Shown: positions 35,655-47,986, numbered from the stretch's first letter. The stretch is DNA of 64,000 nucleotides from Daedaleopsis sinensis (GCA_033807695.1 CM066302.1:3720001-3784000), one strand, 5' to 3'. Program-made: numbers and translations. The notes: generated by a model from the sequence alone, not told the origin.

Positions 35655-37454
35655 ATGTCCTCCTTTTCATTCCTCGACGAGCTGGATCTCTCGAATACGA
35701 CGTACTCTGTCCCCGGAGACCGTGTCGAGGAGCTGTCCTCCGCGCTAGGCAATGTCTCTACAGGTCTCCACAACCTGGGCCGGGACTGGGTCTCCCAAAA
35801 GCTCAACGTGCAGATCTACGAGATCATCCTCTCTAGCGTGTTCTCTGGTACGCAGTGTCATCTCTGCCTCGCGCGACGTTGGCTGCTGATTTGGGTTCGC
35901 TTTAGGATTGTATACAATACTCGTTCTTATCGCAATCTATCTCCTCTGGTACGTTCGCCGCCTCACAGCTTCGCTCTCCGCTTCTTGTTCATGGCGCGAC
36001 GGGTTGTATGCAGCCGGAAAGGCTTCAAAAATGTCCACGTAATCGTCATGCTCTTCATCATTGTCACGCTCTATACCTCTACCACCGTCTACTGGGCGAC
36101 GCTGCTCTCCGAGGCGTTCCGCGAGCTAGGCGTCATCCTGCGGGACATCGGCTACGAAGCTACCCGCGTCGACACCATCGTCTCGAACTTCCGCCAAGCT
36201 GTGACGAGCAACGGAACATCAGCGTTGGACCCGTATCTGTCAAGCGCTGTGGAAAGCGAACTGCAGGTCTGGTGGCCTCGGCCGATGCAGGAGTGCGTGG
36301 GCACAGCAACTCTAACCCTGAACGTAAATACGCGCTATCCTATCTCCGGGTCTCCGCTCGCTGACGCACGTCGGTCATAGGTCGTGGTCGGGGACGCTGT
36401 GGTATGGTGGCGCGCGCTGGTGCTGTACAACCACTCTCCGGCTAGGCGCTGCATATACAGCTGCCTCCTCGTGGCCTTCACGCTGAGTGTGTACCTGTTA
36501 CTATCCGGGCACTTTTGAGCCGTACTGATGATCCCACTCAGTACCTGGTGCCATAGTCACGACGCACGGGTGCAAGTCCAGCTCGTCGCTCGACCCGATC
36601 GTCCTCGCGAGCGGAGCCGGGACCGCGACCGTCACCTCAGGAGCGTTCTACATCCGCGACGCGTGGGGGCTCGCCGCCTCCGTCTTCTCCCTGATTGCCA
36701 ACGTGATGGCCACGAGCCTGATCGTCTACAAGACTTGGTACGTGCCACCCCCGACCGTTTCCTCGTATTGCGCGCGTTCGACCACCGTCTGACCTCGCTG
36801 CTCGTGACAGGCGGCGCCGGGGTTTAGTCCGTTTGCACCTTGGAGCGGACTCCGCCAAGTCGCGTGTCGGGAGGGCGCTCGAATTGCTCATCGCGTCTGG
36901 CACGGCCTATTCGATCCTCTGGGTGCGTATGCTACTACTCCCTCCGTCACCCCAGCTCAAGCTGACCCGGACACTCCAGCTTCTGATCGTGGTGTACCAG
37001 GCGGGCGCGATCTCGCTGCACCCTGGGGACTCGGCCATGTCCACGTTCATCTACCGCTTCCACTTCGTAGTCGAGGGCTGCCTCATCGCACTCATCGTAC
37101 GTGCTCGGCCTGCTTATGCTCGTATACCATGTCTGTCTCGCCCTAACTGTCGTTGCATTACAGGGCATCTACCCTACGCTCGTCATCCTACTCGTCGCGC
37201 TGAACCGGTCGCTGTCCGAGACGACGTCCACAGAGTCGGACGGGTGCTCGAACCTGCGCTTCTCGCCGCAGTCGCAGTCGCACGACGTGACGTCCGGGAC
37301 CACCACGCGCGGGTCGCAGTGCATCCTGCACCTTATTCCCGCTCGATCGACTTCGACGCGTGACGCGCGGCGGTCGAGCGATGCCAGTCGGGATAGCATC
37401 ACTTCCACGAGGGTGGGAGAGGAGAAGCGGAAGTCGGGGTTAGACATGGCATAG
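35655..37454 (+). CDS. Seven-helix membrane protein, paralogue C
   Basis: Exons 35655-35847, 35906-35948, 36014-36323, 36381-36486, 36542-36737, 36811-36922, 36980-37096 and 37164-37454. Exon lengths 43, 310, 106 and 112 nt equal those of paralogues A and B; exon 5 is 6 nt longer. The protein starts MSSFSFLDELDLSNTTYSVP and carries VEELSSALGNVSTGLHNLGR, LYTSTTVYWATLLSEAFREL, WWPRPMQECVGTATLTLN, SVFSLIANVMATSLIVYKTW, LLIVVYQAGAISL and GIYPTLVILLVALNRSLSE. It ends with LDMA, as paralogue A ends with DMA. It lies on the opposite strand from A and B, 22 kb from B. Seven hydrophobic segments suggest a membrane receptor or transporter-like fold, but no function is known to me. Confidence 0.8.
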
Positions 37455-38233
37455 TGGTGAGTTCCAGAACCTCAATGTGTCCTTGGCGTGACATCGACGT
37501 CTCGGCGGACACTCATGTACACGTTCTGCCAGATCGGACCATCAGAGATATCTTGATAGCATACTTGTGAGGCGGTGGACTGTGCCCAGGTGTATGTTAT
37601 TGTGCGTGTACAAGTAAGTCTTCTCCCACAACTATCAATGCAAGTTGACTCTTGCTCCTTTGCATTCCATGGGTCGCTACGTATCGCGGTAGAGTAGACC
37701 CGGGGATCATCGGGCGAAGGAGATAGCGCGTCCATCATCCATTCAAACAGTCGGCGACAATCTACAACTTGTGCCCTCCTGCCAGCTTCTTCGACTTCGA
37801 GGATTCTGTGGACGGTACTTATGCGCTCGCCGCGCCAGCATGGCTTGATTGTCTTGGCTACATAGCAAGTCCATCAGATCCTCGTGCTTTCGGTTATCCG
37901 GGCTCACAACGGACTTCGATCAAACGCTGTTACGGGCGTCGGGCAGCAAAGGCCTGCAATCAGCGTGTAGCGGTGTAACGCGTATTTCCCCCGCACACCA
38001 GATTTGGTGAATTTGTTGTAGGTTGTTACGATGCTCGTTAGCCGTCATCGCGTCATCGATCTCGGATGACCGTAGCAGCCCCCGGTCCTCGCAAAGTCGA
38101 ATACCGGTATGCGTAAGTCCGACCAGAGCTACATGCAGGCTATATGTAAGTAGAGCTAGCAGACGACTACGATGCTCCCGTCAAGGCTCGTCGCCCACCT
38201 CCTCACGATCACCCCACCCTCCACATCCTCCTC
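37455..38233. other. Intergenic, promoter of the subtilisin-like protease
   Basis: No gene or repeat seen. CT-rich just before the start codon at 38234. Confidence 0.5.
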
Positions 38234-39960
38234 ATGTCTTTCGGGCTTCGTCTGGCCGCGCTCGCGCTCGCGCTCGTCGGCGCCGTACAAGCTGGCCCTC
38301 TCGTCCAGATCAAGGCCGCGAAGGGCCCAGTCGTGCCCAACGGCTACATCGTCACGCTCAAGCCGTCCGCGGACCTCGCCGCGCACCGCGACATCCTCCG
38401 CACCTTCAAGCGCGCCGAGTCGGACGTCCGTTACGAGTGGGCGAGCCTGCACGCGTTTGCGGGCACGTTCAGCGACGACGCGCTGCTTGCGCTGCGCCAG
38501 TCGGACGACGTCGCGGCGATCGAGCCGGACACGGTCGGGGGCGTGGACGCGCTCGTGACGCAGATGGACGCGATCTGGAACCTGCAGCGGATCTCGCAGG
38601 TCGCGAAGCTCGCGAGCAACAGCACGACCGCGCGCAACTACACGTACACGTACGACGACAGCGCCGGGGCGGGCGTCGACATCTACGTCGTCGACAGTGG
38701 TGCGTGTCTTCTGGGAGGCTCCGTTATGGCGGTGGCAGTTCCGTGTGCTCACCGAGTTCCCGTTTGCCTGGTAAGGCGTCAACGTGAACCACACCGAGTT
38801 CGAGGGGCGCGCGTCTTGGGGGACGGTACGCGGCTGCCGCGCTATAGCGTGATGACGCGCATGCTGATCCTTTCTGGCTGTAGTCGTTTGGTGGATACCC
38901 CGTCGGGGATGGCCTGGGACACGGGACTCACGTCTGTAAGTGGGCAATTGACCACCACCGCCTGTTGCTTACTCGCGCGCGACAGCCGGAACCGCCGCTG
39001 GCAAGACGTTCGGGGTCGCGAAGAAGGCGAACATCATCGCCGTGCGCATCCTGAGCGACAGTGGATTGGGACGTAAGTCGCCCCCGCGAGATCTGGTGTT
39101 CACGTATAGCTCACTGGCTCTTCTGCTCTCAGAAACGTCGGACTGGTAAGAACTCCACGGCCGAGCTTTCGGCGTCACGATCCTCATGCGATGTGTGCAG
39201 TGTCGCCGCCATCGACTGGGTAACTCAGCAAGCGACGAATGTCACACATCGGCCGAGTGTCATCACCATCTCCCTCCACTTCTCGCCCAGCGATGTGCTT
39301 GATGCTGCAGTCACCAACGTGCGGATCTCGCGATGCTCATGCTCATGATCATGCTGAATAATACTGCGCGGCGCAGGCTGTCAACGCGGGCGTGCACCTC
39401 ACTGCATCCGCGGGCAACGCAGCGTCGTCTTGGGACACCCAGAGCCCCGGACGTGCGGCAGCCGCGATCACGGTCGGCGCGACGGACATCAACGACGCGA
39501 TGTCGTACTACAGCAACTTCGGTGCCGGAGTCGACATCTTCGCTCCCGGAGACAACATCCTGTCCTCCTACAAAGGCTCTAGTACGTCTCTAGCCCATGG
39601 GGATCCTTGCTGAGCTCACGCGCTGCGGCTTGCGCTAGGCAACAACGCCACTGCGGTGATGTCTGGGACGTCCATGTCCACTCCGCACGTTGTACGTATT
39701 TCTGTAGCATGAATCGCGGGTTTGTGCTGATGCTCTGCAGGCTGGGTTGGTCGCGTACCTCGTCGGCCTTGAAGGGAACAAGCCCACGAGCGAGATCCTT
39801 GCTCGCCTGAAGGAGTTCAGCCCGGATGGGATCTTGACCGGCGTCCGTGAGTTTCATGCTCTTCATCTTCCTCTACCTTGATGGGTTGCTTGCTCACGGC
39901 CACTCAACTATAGCGTCTGACACCGATAACGAGCTTGCGGACAACGGCGCGACGCTCTAG
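38234..39960 (+). CDS. Secreted proteinase K-like subtilase (S8) with inhibitor I9 propeptide
   Basis: Ten exons: 38234-38699, 38776-38825, 38884-38935, 38986-39072, 39133-39145, 39201-39318, 39377-39581, 39639-39691, 39741-39846 and 39914-39960; 398 residues. Signal peptide MSFGLRLAALALALVGAVQA, then an I9 propeptide (NGYIVTLKPSADLAAHRDIL ... VAAIEPD). The catalytic triad is complete: Asp154 (DIYVVDSGV), His188 (GHGTHVSGTAAG) and Ser342 (GTSMSTPHV), with oxyanion Asn276 (ASAGN). Exon 5 is only 13 nt but needed for frame. The enzyme is a broad serine endopeptidase released from its propeptide after secretion. The catalytic domain is about as long as proteinase K and ends soon after PSDTDNELADNG. 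Confidence 0.92.
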
Positions 39961-40572
39961 AAACGATAGGTTCGACACGGTAATGGCATGTGCTGCTAGT
40001 TTTCTCTGGACTCGGACACTGCTCTTGGGACTCATGTAAGATCACATCACAATGAACTGCTTGTTACTGCCGGTTCCGCAAGAGGTGGGATGGTCTCGTC
40101 CTGGGTCCCTCTGCGCTTCTTCGTAAGTAACTGTGGTCGTCTTCAGAGGCCTTGATGTCCCCCAGCCTTGGTCAGATGGGTGTTCTACGAGCTCGATTGG
40201 AAGACTGTGTTCTTACTATAGGACGGTGCGTGTTTGATCATCAGCCCATTGAACGGAGTATCCGAATTGGGTCACTAATTCGGATGAAAAACGTTAGTGA
40301 TAGTCTCTACAACAGATACGTGTATAGCCGATACCTACATGATAAAAGAGACTCCTCTCATTGCCTCGCCGTCTAGTAGAGGATCTGCCAAAAACTTACG
40401 GCGTAAGAAGAGAAGAAGTGGAGGATTAGAGTACTTTTAAATGCTGGAGCAGTGACAGCCGGAAAGGTCACTTGCCATATTGGGCAGCAATATATCAACG
40501 CGTTTTGGACTGACCGCTTTTTGTTTTTGACCACCACCCTTCTACTCTACAATCTCTCAATATTCGTACACT
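39961..40572. other. Intergenic, nothing recognised
   Basis: Between the tandem protease and MYND-protein genes. No TATA box was clear; CT-rich before 40573. Confidence 0.5.
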
Positions 40573-42010
40573 ATGGATCCATTGTCACGTTCAGAAATAC
40601 TCCAGATCCTTGCGCACATGGGCATCCCCCTCCCAAAGGTCACCAAGCTCTCAGACGACGTCCTAGAAAGACGCGTCCGCGACGCGCTCAACGCGTCCCA
40701 GAATCGCGGAGACATACCTACTCCTCTAGGGCCTTCCACACTTCCTCCGTGGCCGATGATAAAGCCGTGGGACGGGTCTATGACGCTGGAAGGGCGGTCG
40801 GTATTCGACACGATGCGACTGACTAGCGTTCAGGAAATGGACGCCAATGCGAGGGCGCTGCGTGCCGGCCAACAGCCTACTGCAAGTCCCCTCTATGTGA
40901 ACCCTTTCATGGACCTACGGCAGACGATGATGACTATTGGCCACACGCTGGACGACGGGAAGAGATGGTGTGTACTGCAAGACCCCAAGTGTGAGAGGTA
41001 CGCGATAAATGTCCGGGTAGGGAGAGGTTTACATATTCTGTGCTAGTCGTCGGGCGGTCAAATGAGCTGACTGCGCGTGTTCCTCTGCAGTTCCTCTCTA
41101 TCCTCGAGGTCGACAACAAAACCCCGGCAATCATCTTGCTCTACCGTCTCTACACGCGCATGGACGGTCTTGAAGGCATCAAGTGGTGTCAGCATCAATA
41201 CGAAAAGTACGGAGGACGTCCCGGCGTGGACGGCGTCATGATGATCACCGCGACGCCTCTCGAGGTCAAGCTGCTGCTCAAGCTTCTCGCGATGAACGCA
41301 AACCTGCTCCCCCAAGACTACACGCCCGTGAAGGGGCTCTACGAAGATGGCTACAAAGTCTCCGTGCTGCTGCCGATCGCCCCTCTGACCTCCGACGCCC
41401 TGGGGAGTCTCAACAACGATGCCGGCTGTGTCATCTGTGGGAAGGAACGGACAAGTCGATGCTCCCAGTGCCAGTCTGTCTCCTACTGTGGTTCTGGTAT
41501 GCAACCGACGCGCTGCTGTTGGCATCTGCTGATACTCCCCCAGACTGCCAGAAGGTAGACTGGCCCGCCCACAAGACGACCTGTCGCTCCCTCAAGGGTG
41601 GTCGGTGGTGCGCTATCCCCTTCCGGACGATCCTCCCCGGCTATGAAGGCATGGAGTCCCAGTTCCTCAACCGCCGTACCATCTTGCATCCGAGCAGGAT
41701 GCCTGGCTACCGCGCCCCGAGCTCCGCGCCCCCGCCGAACGTCCATGGGGAGAAGGTGTTCCTTGTCAAGGTGCAGGCGGGGCTGGGCCCGGGGGTGCCC
41801 ATGCTCATCTACGACCGCAACCGGTCGTTCAACGAGGCGTTCTTCTGCGAGGCGGACGACCCGGCGACCCACGCGGCAGTGCTCGAGGAGATCCGCGGGC
41901 CGCGCGGCGGGCATGCGGGCCTGAAGACGTATCGGTGGGCAAAACGGACGGGCGACTTCGAGCTGAGCTTGTGCTTGGACCGTGAGCCGATGGTTTCTAT
42001 CGTCTGGTGA
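40573..42010 (+). CDS. MYND-type zinc-finger protein
   Basis: Exons 40573-41016, 41091-41496 and 41544-42010; 438 residues. The MYND finger is complete: Cys261, Cys264, Cys272, Cys275, Cys281, Cys285, His293 and Cys297, in the pattern C-x2-C-x7-C-x2-C-x5-C-x3-C-x7-H-x3-C (CVICGKERTSRCSQCQSVSY onward). The N-terminal 250 residues are helical (LDDGKRWCVLQDPKC, LLYRLYTRMDGLEGIKWCQH) and the C-terminal 140 residues lack a known domain (MLIYDRNRSFNEAFFCEADD). MYND fingers bind proline-rich peptides; basidiomycetes have large families of such proteins with no known roles. No SET domain is visible, so this is not a SMYD methyltransferase. The first donor (CGG|GTAGGG) is weak but keeps the frame. Confidence 0.88.
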
Positions 42011-42246
42011 TTGTGGTGAACGTAGCGAACGCGAAGTGTTGTGTGTCGCTGTGTGTGTATGCTCTATCTTGCTGTGTCCCTGTCGCAATGCTTTCTTGCT
42101 CTCGCTGTCCTAGCTATCTCGCACTTGTCATCCGCGCACTAATATACATCGCTCTCTAATACATACTGTACCATCGCCATCTTGTAGCACGTAAATGTTG
42201 ATCTGGATAACCCAGTGGGAGAAAATGGCCGGAGTATCTCCTCAAG

Positions 42247-43603
42247 TTAGTAGAATCCTTGGAAGGACCAGCCTGCTGGTAGCTCGAGATACGCGTGCTT
42301 CCTCAGCTCTGCGGCCGTTGGACGATCCGTAGGATTCCTAGTCTCACATCAGCACCTGAATCACCGCGGCCCAGATGGATGAGATGTGACTCACGCAGCA
42401 AAGCACTTCATCTTGAAATCGACAGCGGGCGCCGACAGCGTAACGTCCTCGGGGAGCGGGGGAGGCTGTTGCATCATCTGTGCAAAGTAGAGCCGTTGAT
42501 CAGTGCTAGAACGAGTGTACTCGTAGTGGAGACGATAAACACAGACGTTCGGTGTGATTTCCTGTTCTGCCCAGGGCTGTCTGCCCGTCCACATCTCGAA
42601 CGCAACACAGCCGAGACTCCAGATGTCGACCTTGGGCGTGAGCGATCCCTGGCCGTCGCCGTCGCTGTTCGGGCTGCGGGCCTCCGGCGCGACCCAGTAC
42701 GAGCCCCCAACCGTAGGTGCGACAGGCCCGGGGGCAATCATCCCAGCCTCGTCTGCGCGCCGCGCGAAGCCGAAGTCTGAGATCGTGCAGACCCCCTGGT
42801 GCGGGTGGACGAGGATGCTGTCCGCCTTCAGATCCTGGCGCCCGCACTGGTCAGACCGCGCGCAAAACGGAGAAGGAGAGTAGGCGGGAGAGCGGTGCGT
42901 ACTGTGTGCGCTATGCCCTGGGCGTGGAGGTACTCGAGCGCGCTCAGGATCTGTCCTGCGAAGGATTTGGACACGTCGTCGGCGAAGCGTCCGCCCTGCT
43001 GCACGTAGCGGGAGATCGAGCTCCCGGGGAGGTATGTCACGAAACTGTGCAATCGATCAGTATCAGTATTTAGTATCAGCGACGTTAGCCTTGTGCGAAT
43101 GAATGCACGGATGAACTGACAGGCTCAGCGTCGAAGGCGTCTCCTCGAACCCAAGGTACTCCACGATGTGCGGATGCCAGTCGAGGTCTTTCAAGATCTC
43201 GCTCTCCCGCATCAGTGCGTCCACATCGGCTGGCCTTGCATTTGGGTCGACCGTCCGGGGAATCTCGACCTGCCTTGCGGCCATCAATAAGCCGTTGGTC
43301 ATGTTCATGGCCAGGTAGAGGCGGCCGTATGCGCTCTTCCCGATTTGAGCGCCGCGCAGCCACTTGAAGACGGCTGTAGGATACAGGTCAACCATCGTAT
43401 GCTATGTCAGTGGTGTATTCTCGGGCGAGAACTAGAGCTGCGGGATGAGGAGACGTACATTGCTCCTGGATGGCTCGATCGACCTGCTTGGTGGGTCGCA
43501 AGCTGTCGATGTCATGCTCAGGGAAGAACTCTTCGAGTTGCTGTTCTATCAGCTCGGTTGTAAGAGGTGGAACCCAGGCCGCGTTGGAGAGATTGTCGGC
43601 CAT
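42247..43603 (-). CDS. BCK1/MEKK-like protein kinase homologue with altered catalytic residues
   Basis: Six exons on the minus strand: 43603-43459, 43373-43121, 43044-42903, 42834-42547, 42477-42395 and 42337-42247; 333 residues. The N-terminus (ELIEQQLEEFFPEHDIDSL) is short and acidic. The kinase core has IGKSAYGRLYLA (59-70), YLGFEETPSTLSL, KSFAGQILSALEYLHAQGIA, SDFGFAR (199-205), WVAPEA and DIWSLGCVAFEMWTGRQPWA. The ATP Lys is Arg82 (MAARQV), HRD reads His179-Thr180-Asp181 and the Mg-binding Asn is Ser186 (DLKADS), while DFG is kept. It is therefore less eroded than its paralogue at 27868-29177 but still unlikely to be a normal kinase. The end (RPTAAELRKHAYLELPAGW) is the usual BCK1-type C-terminal lobe. 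Its 3' end faces the MYND gene. Confidence 0.85.
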
Positions 43604-43961
43604 GCTGCCTTTCAGGTGATGTTGGGTGTATAGACCAGTCGGATATGAGGCTAGGCCCGACAGATGCGAGTAAACTGCAAGGCTCTCAGGTAGTAGTCGA
43701 GTAGGAAGGGTACCTACGTAGACGCCAACCATTCGATCGATTTATGCAGCCATTGTCAATTCGAAATCGACTCTCGAGGCGATGATTCAGACGCACAAGA
43801 TGTGGAGAAATATGATATTGGCTGCTTGATGAATCGTGGATGTCCGGGTGTACCGGCTCGAGACAATACAAGCGGTGCAGACGAACGACACCGGATAACA
43901 GTGCTGGATACTAGATGCAGGATAGACATGCTAGGACAACGACAGGGAGCGTAGATAGACT

Positions 43962-44928
43962 TCACACCATGAAAGGGAGGTCAGCAACGTCCGCGTTCTC
44001 AGAAGGTGGGAGAGGTGTCATGCGGATGGGGACTCTGAACTGGAATTGCTTGTGACCTGGACGTCGGAGCACGTACGTCATGCCGTCCTGGAGAACGAAC
44101 TTCTCCGCCCCGGCGCGGATGTCATTCTGTGGGATACCGAAGGTGTTCTCGAGAGAACGGATGCGGGATTGAACACAGGGACCGAGCGAGCTAGAGACCG
44201 ACCACAACTCGAAGACGAGGGGGGAGTTTACCGGTTCGCCAGTCCGGGAGAGAACGAAGTCCATGCAGTATTCACTGCGCGACGGGGAGCCCGGGAAGAG
44301 ACGGATGGAGTATTCGCTGCGTGGGATGGGGCGAACGAAGACGTTGGGACTGCCGGGGACAGGCTTCTCCTGCAAACAAGGCACGTCAGCGATTGTGTAT
44401 TGGTTAGTGAAGGTCGGACTCACCCCCGTGCCGTTCTGCGTACGAGTGCGGAGCAGCTTCCTGATGCTGGCGTTGAGATCCCGCGCCCCGCCCGCCTCCT
44501 CCACTCGTTCCGCATACTCCACATCCAACTCGTTCCGCGTACTCCACATCCAACCAGTCGTACATGCTCTGCACCGGTCCTTTGCCATCGTAGGAACCGC
44601 TTCCAATCATCATGATGTCGAAGTCGCTCCGGGGGATGAAGTCCGGGAATTCCTCATGGATAGTCTGGAGGAACGCATCGCGGAGAGTGGAGGGACGCTT
44701 GGCCGCGGAAGTAGTGGTGGTGCTTTGGGTGGTCGGTGCTTTATCTTTGACAGATTTCCTTCGCTTGGATGCGTCGTACGGTTGGTGTCGTTTGGTAGCC
44801 TGGTTAACGATGTTCTCGGAGGATGAGCGAACCTTTTTGGAGCCTGAGGACGATGCGGCGACCGTGGAAGCAGGACGCAAAGAAGAAGAAGAAGAAGAAG
44901 AGGGGGTAGAGCGACGGGTCGACTGCAT
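43962..44928 (-). pseudogene. Gene of unknown function broken by a 25 bp tandem duplication
   Basis: Start codon at 44928; first exon to 44424, intron of 54 nt, second exon 44369-43962. The N-terminal half is Ser/Lys-rich and disordered (a GAA-repeat codes for a serine run near residue 10) and then becomes ordered (LRDAFLQTIHEEFPDFIPRS). In the first exon a 25-base unit occurs twice in tandem (44504-44528 and 44529-44553, one mismatch). Since 25 is not a multiple of 3, the second copy shifts the frame; on either side of it the frames are open and clearly belong together (YDWLDVEYAERV then EEAGGARDLNASI). The product would be about 300 residues if only one unit were present. It may be a null allele, a pseudogene or an assembly error. 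No domain recognised in the C-terminal part (PLVFELWSVSSSLGPC). Confidence 0.65.
44504..44553. repeat. 25 bp tandem duplication, two units
   Basis: Units 44504-44528 and 44529-44553 read CTCGTTCCGCATACTCCACA-TCCAA and the same with G for A at position 11. Together they shift the reading frame of the surrounding gene by one base. Confidence 0.95.
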
Positions 44929-46861
44929 TTCTGAGGACCGATGAGCTCGAGGTCAGAGCAACCAGTACTGTTGTATTCTGCGCAGGTCAGGCGCAGGTAT
45001 CAGAAGTAGCTAGTGAGAGTGTGGTTTAGACGCGAGAGTCTTTAATGTGTTCGCTTACTGGTATTCCCACGCTTAACAAGTTGTATTGAAGTCTATTGTC
45101 TCTCTAGATCAGTCATGATAAAGAAAGATCACCAAGAACGACTTATCTATCGATTCTTCTCTTTCAATCTTGGTTAGCCAATATGTTAATGGTCACTAGC
45201 TACGGCCGAGACTAGTAAACTGGACCCCCTTCCCTCGCATGTTCCTTTCCGCCTCTACGGCCGCCTAGGTGGCCCTAGGACGAGGTTAAAGATCCTTGAA
45301 GAATATCAAGCGCGGTTGCCATTCTCTCTTTCTCGCTCGAAGTGTCCTAACGACCCCGCATTCCTTTGCCAGCTGGCCCTAGTAGTAGATTTTCGAAACA
45401 AACGACTGCGAAGTTTGATTCAAACAGCCATTCTCGGTGAGTTGGTGCAAATCTCGATTAGCGGGGTCTTGCTGTCCTCTGGCTGGAACGTATTGCTGAT
45501 TAGTACTCGCGGGCATAGGAAAAGAAGATTGGAAGGTTCAGACCGTCGCAGAGCCATCCGAACAGGGAGAGATCGATCCCCAGGCAGTCACATAAGAAGA
45601 TGGTTTTCGTCTGCTCTTGTTGAGACACAAGCGGTTTCCCATGTCTACCCACAGCAGGACCCCTTATCGCCACTAACTAGTCCCTTCGCTGGTGGTGCGG
45701 CAGCACAACAGGAGAGTGTTAACGTCGTCGAGGGTGCATCGCTTGAACGCAAACGTCCAGTCGTCCCGTCGGCTACATCGGACGATGGGCATATGCAGGA
45801 TCAGGCCGGTTCGGGTGGGATGCGGCAGTGACACACGGGTAGGTTTCGAAGTGGGTGCCTTCAGTCTATCAGGCCGTCCCCGACTTCAAACACTGGCAGC
45901 TGGCAGCTCACGGAGTCCTTTTGCAGCGTCTAGGAGCGTTACATCCAGCCAGATGTCGCAGCACTCGGCTCGGAAAGCGATGTGTACTGCGTGCGGATCT
46001 CAGGGTCAATGACAAGTACCTTGTCCGCGTATGCGTATGTATCGGCCGCGAGCGCGATTGCGTGTCGGCGGAGCGCTCTATATCTGTCGCTTGGGACACT
46101 GACAGGCCATCCTACCAGAACGCACGACCCGGGACGAGCGCGCGATGATCACAGGCCAGTCGCCCGACAGGCTGGCAGCGTGGCAGCCCATCTCAGTTGG
46201 TGCCTCCGAGCCCGTCAGCCTATACGTGCGCTATCGCTGTGTACGGAGTCCCTAAACTTCGTCTCCCTCGAAGATCATCGATCATCGCTGGTCTTTCGAG
46301 CGCACGCTGTCAAAACGGCTCACGAACGCACAGTCACACCCATCTGCACATTCCTCACAACGCGATCCTTTATGTCCACGCTATAGCCATTGCCACAGTC
46401 GAACGACACGCTGTCGCGTACGCCACAAACGGAATTCTTCCCTCCAACTCAAAAGACGCTCCATCTCGCTCACTGGCGCGCCGACATGACTGAGGCGAAC
46501 TGCCGTCGTACAGGAACCCCCGCTCGCGTACATCGCGTCCTCCAGTGCGGAGATGGTGCGGAGGGCGTGTTTTCCCCGTTCGCAATGTGACGCGTACGTG
46601 ACGGATTAAGGTTAGACAGCGCGGTGCGTATTGAGTGGGGTCATGTTGGACAGTGATGCGCTTCTCAGCCCTCTGAAGCTCTAGTGTGAAGGTCCCAGGA
46701 TGCCAACATTGCAGTCTTTGGAGTCACGGTGGTGCACCTCCTCCACATAGCATCTGTTCGAGCGAGCTTTCACTGGTCTATACAACTCAATTGTTCCATT
46801 AGCAGAATGTGTAAGCTTGACTCTAGCAAATGTCCTTGAGCCTCTCGATGAATAAACTCCT
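44929..46861. other. Intergenic, no supported gene
   Basis: A plus-strand frame at 45316-45831 (171 codons) contains a hydrophobic stretch (LGELVQISISGVLLSSGWNV) but has no family match, so it is not called. Nothing else recognised in 1.9 kb. Confidence 0.45.
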
Positions 46862-47943
46862 CTACGCTGCAGCCTCCCTCGCAAACGAGTTGAACGGGAA
46901 CTGGACCTCCGCGAGCCCGCTACGCAACGTAGCCTGGGTCGGGGGCTGGTCCTTGCTTGACACAACCACAGCGAACACCGTGCCCATCAACCCCTGCGGC
47001 ACGACCGTCGTCCCGTCCGCAGCGATGTCCGAGAACTCCGTCTTCAGCCCGCTCAGCCACGCCACGAACTTCGCGTCCGCGCTCTTACCCCCGGCGACCG
47101 TGACCGCGACCTTCGCGCCAGGGGCGGGGGCTGAGCTCGAGAGCGTGAGCGCGGGGAACGGCGTGACTGGCAGCGCGGGGTTCGTCGACGGGCAGGAGGT
47201 GATGAACTGCGCGGCGAGGGAGAACGCGCCGTCCGGCGTGATGGGCGTGTCGAACGCGCCGTTCCAGCCCTGCTCCTTCAGAACCGCTGAGGAGACCCAG
47301 GCGGCGTGGCGCGACTCGACGGCGAGGATGGACTGTGCGGAGAGGGGACGGAGTGGGGCGTGAGCGCGACAGCTACGAGATGTGGGCGGATGGGAGCGCT
47401 TACCGCGGCAGCGGTCAGCGTGTCCTTGTTGGACAGCAGCTGTGCGGCGCCGATGTACGCTGACCCCCCGACGTTCTCAAGGATCATCGACAACGCTGCG
47501 AACGAGCGCGGATCCGTGTGCGGGCTGTTTCAACGAGGGATGGCACATCAGTCGGGGAGTACACCGCAGGAGTGAGTCGGGGAAGCGCACAAGTTGTACT
47601 GGCATGGCTTTGTGGCGCTGCTGCCCAGTGCGCCGCTGAGGAAGGTTACGTGGTCCGCCTCGTGCTGGCCGATTTGCGCAAAGCGGCCGCGGACCCAGAA
47701 CGGGAAGCCGGCCTTCTCGAAGTCGCTCTCGCTGTACTTGGCAAGGCCGCTGGCGTAGAACGCGTTCTCAAGATGCTCGAGTGTAAGTGCGAGCTGGAGT
47801 ACGTCCGCGTCTGCAAGAGGGCTTCAATCTCCTGACGAGCAAGATAGTAAGGGAGATGGATTACCGGTGACCTGAGGGGCGGCCGGTGCGCAGAACACGG
47901 CGGACGCTCCGGCAAGAGCAACAAGAAGGAGGTTTACAAGCAT
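46862..47943 (-). CDS. Secreted ferritin-like (Rds1-type) protein, paralogue 2
   Basis: Four exons on the minus strand: 47943-47865, 47810-47591, 47524-47404 and 47332-46862; 296 residues. Exons 2 and 3 (220 and 121 nt) match paralogue 1 exactly. Signal peptide [19 protein letters not shown]. The ferritin-2 bundle shows [60 protein letters not shown] and [13 protein letters not shown]. In the second metal-type helix Lys is replaced by Ala (HEADH instead of HEKDH), but the Glu and His are kept. The C-terminal domain ends [13 protein letters not shown], slightly longer than paralogue 1. Probably a secreted stress or wall protein; activity unknown. The copy lies 14 kb from paralogue 1 on the same strand. 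Confidence 0.9.
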
Positions 47944-47986
47944 GGAGTAGGCGGTTGTGGGCTAGGAAGGAAATGAGAGGGCGAGG

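Noticed and set aside
44516..44541. Treating the duplicated 25 bp unit as a tiny intron
   Set aside because: The GT...AG span would be about 26 nt, far below workable fungal intron size; tandem duplication explains it better.
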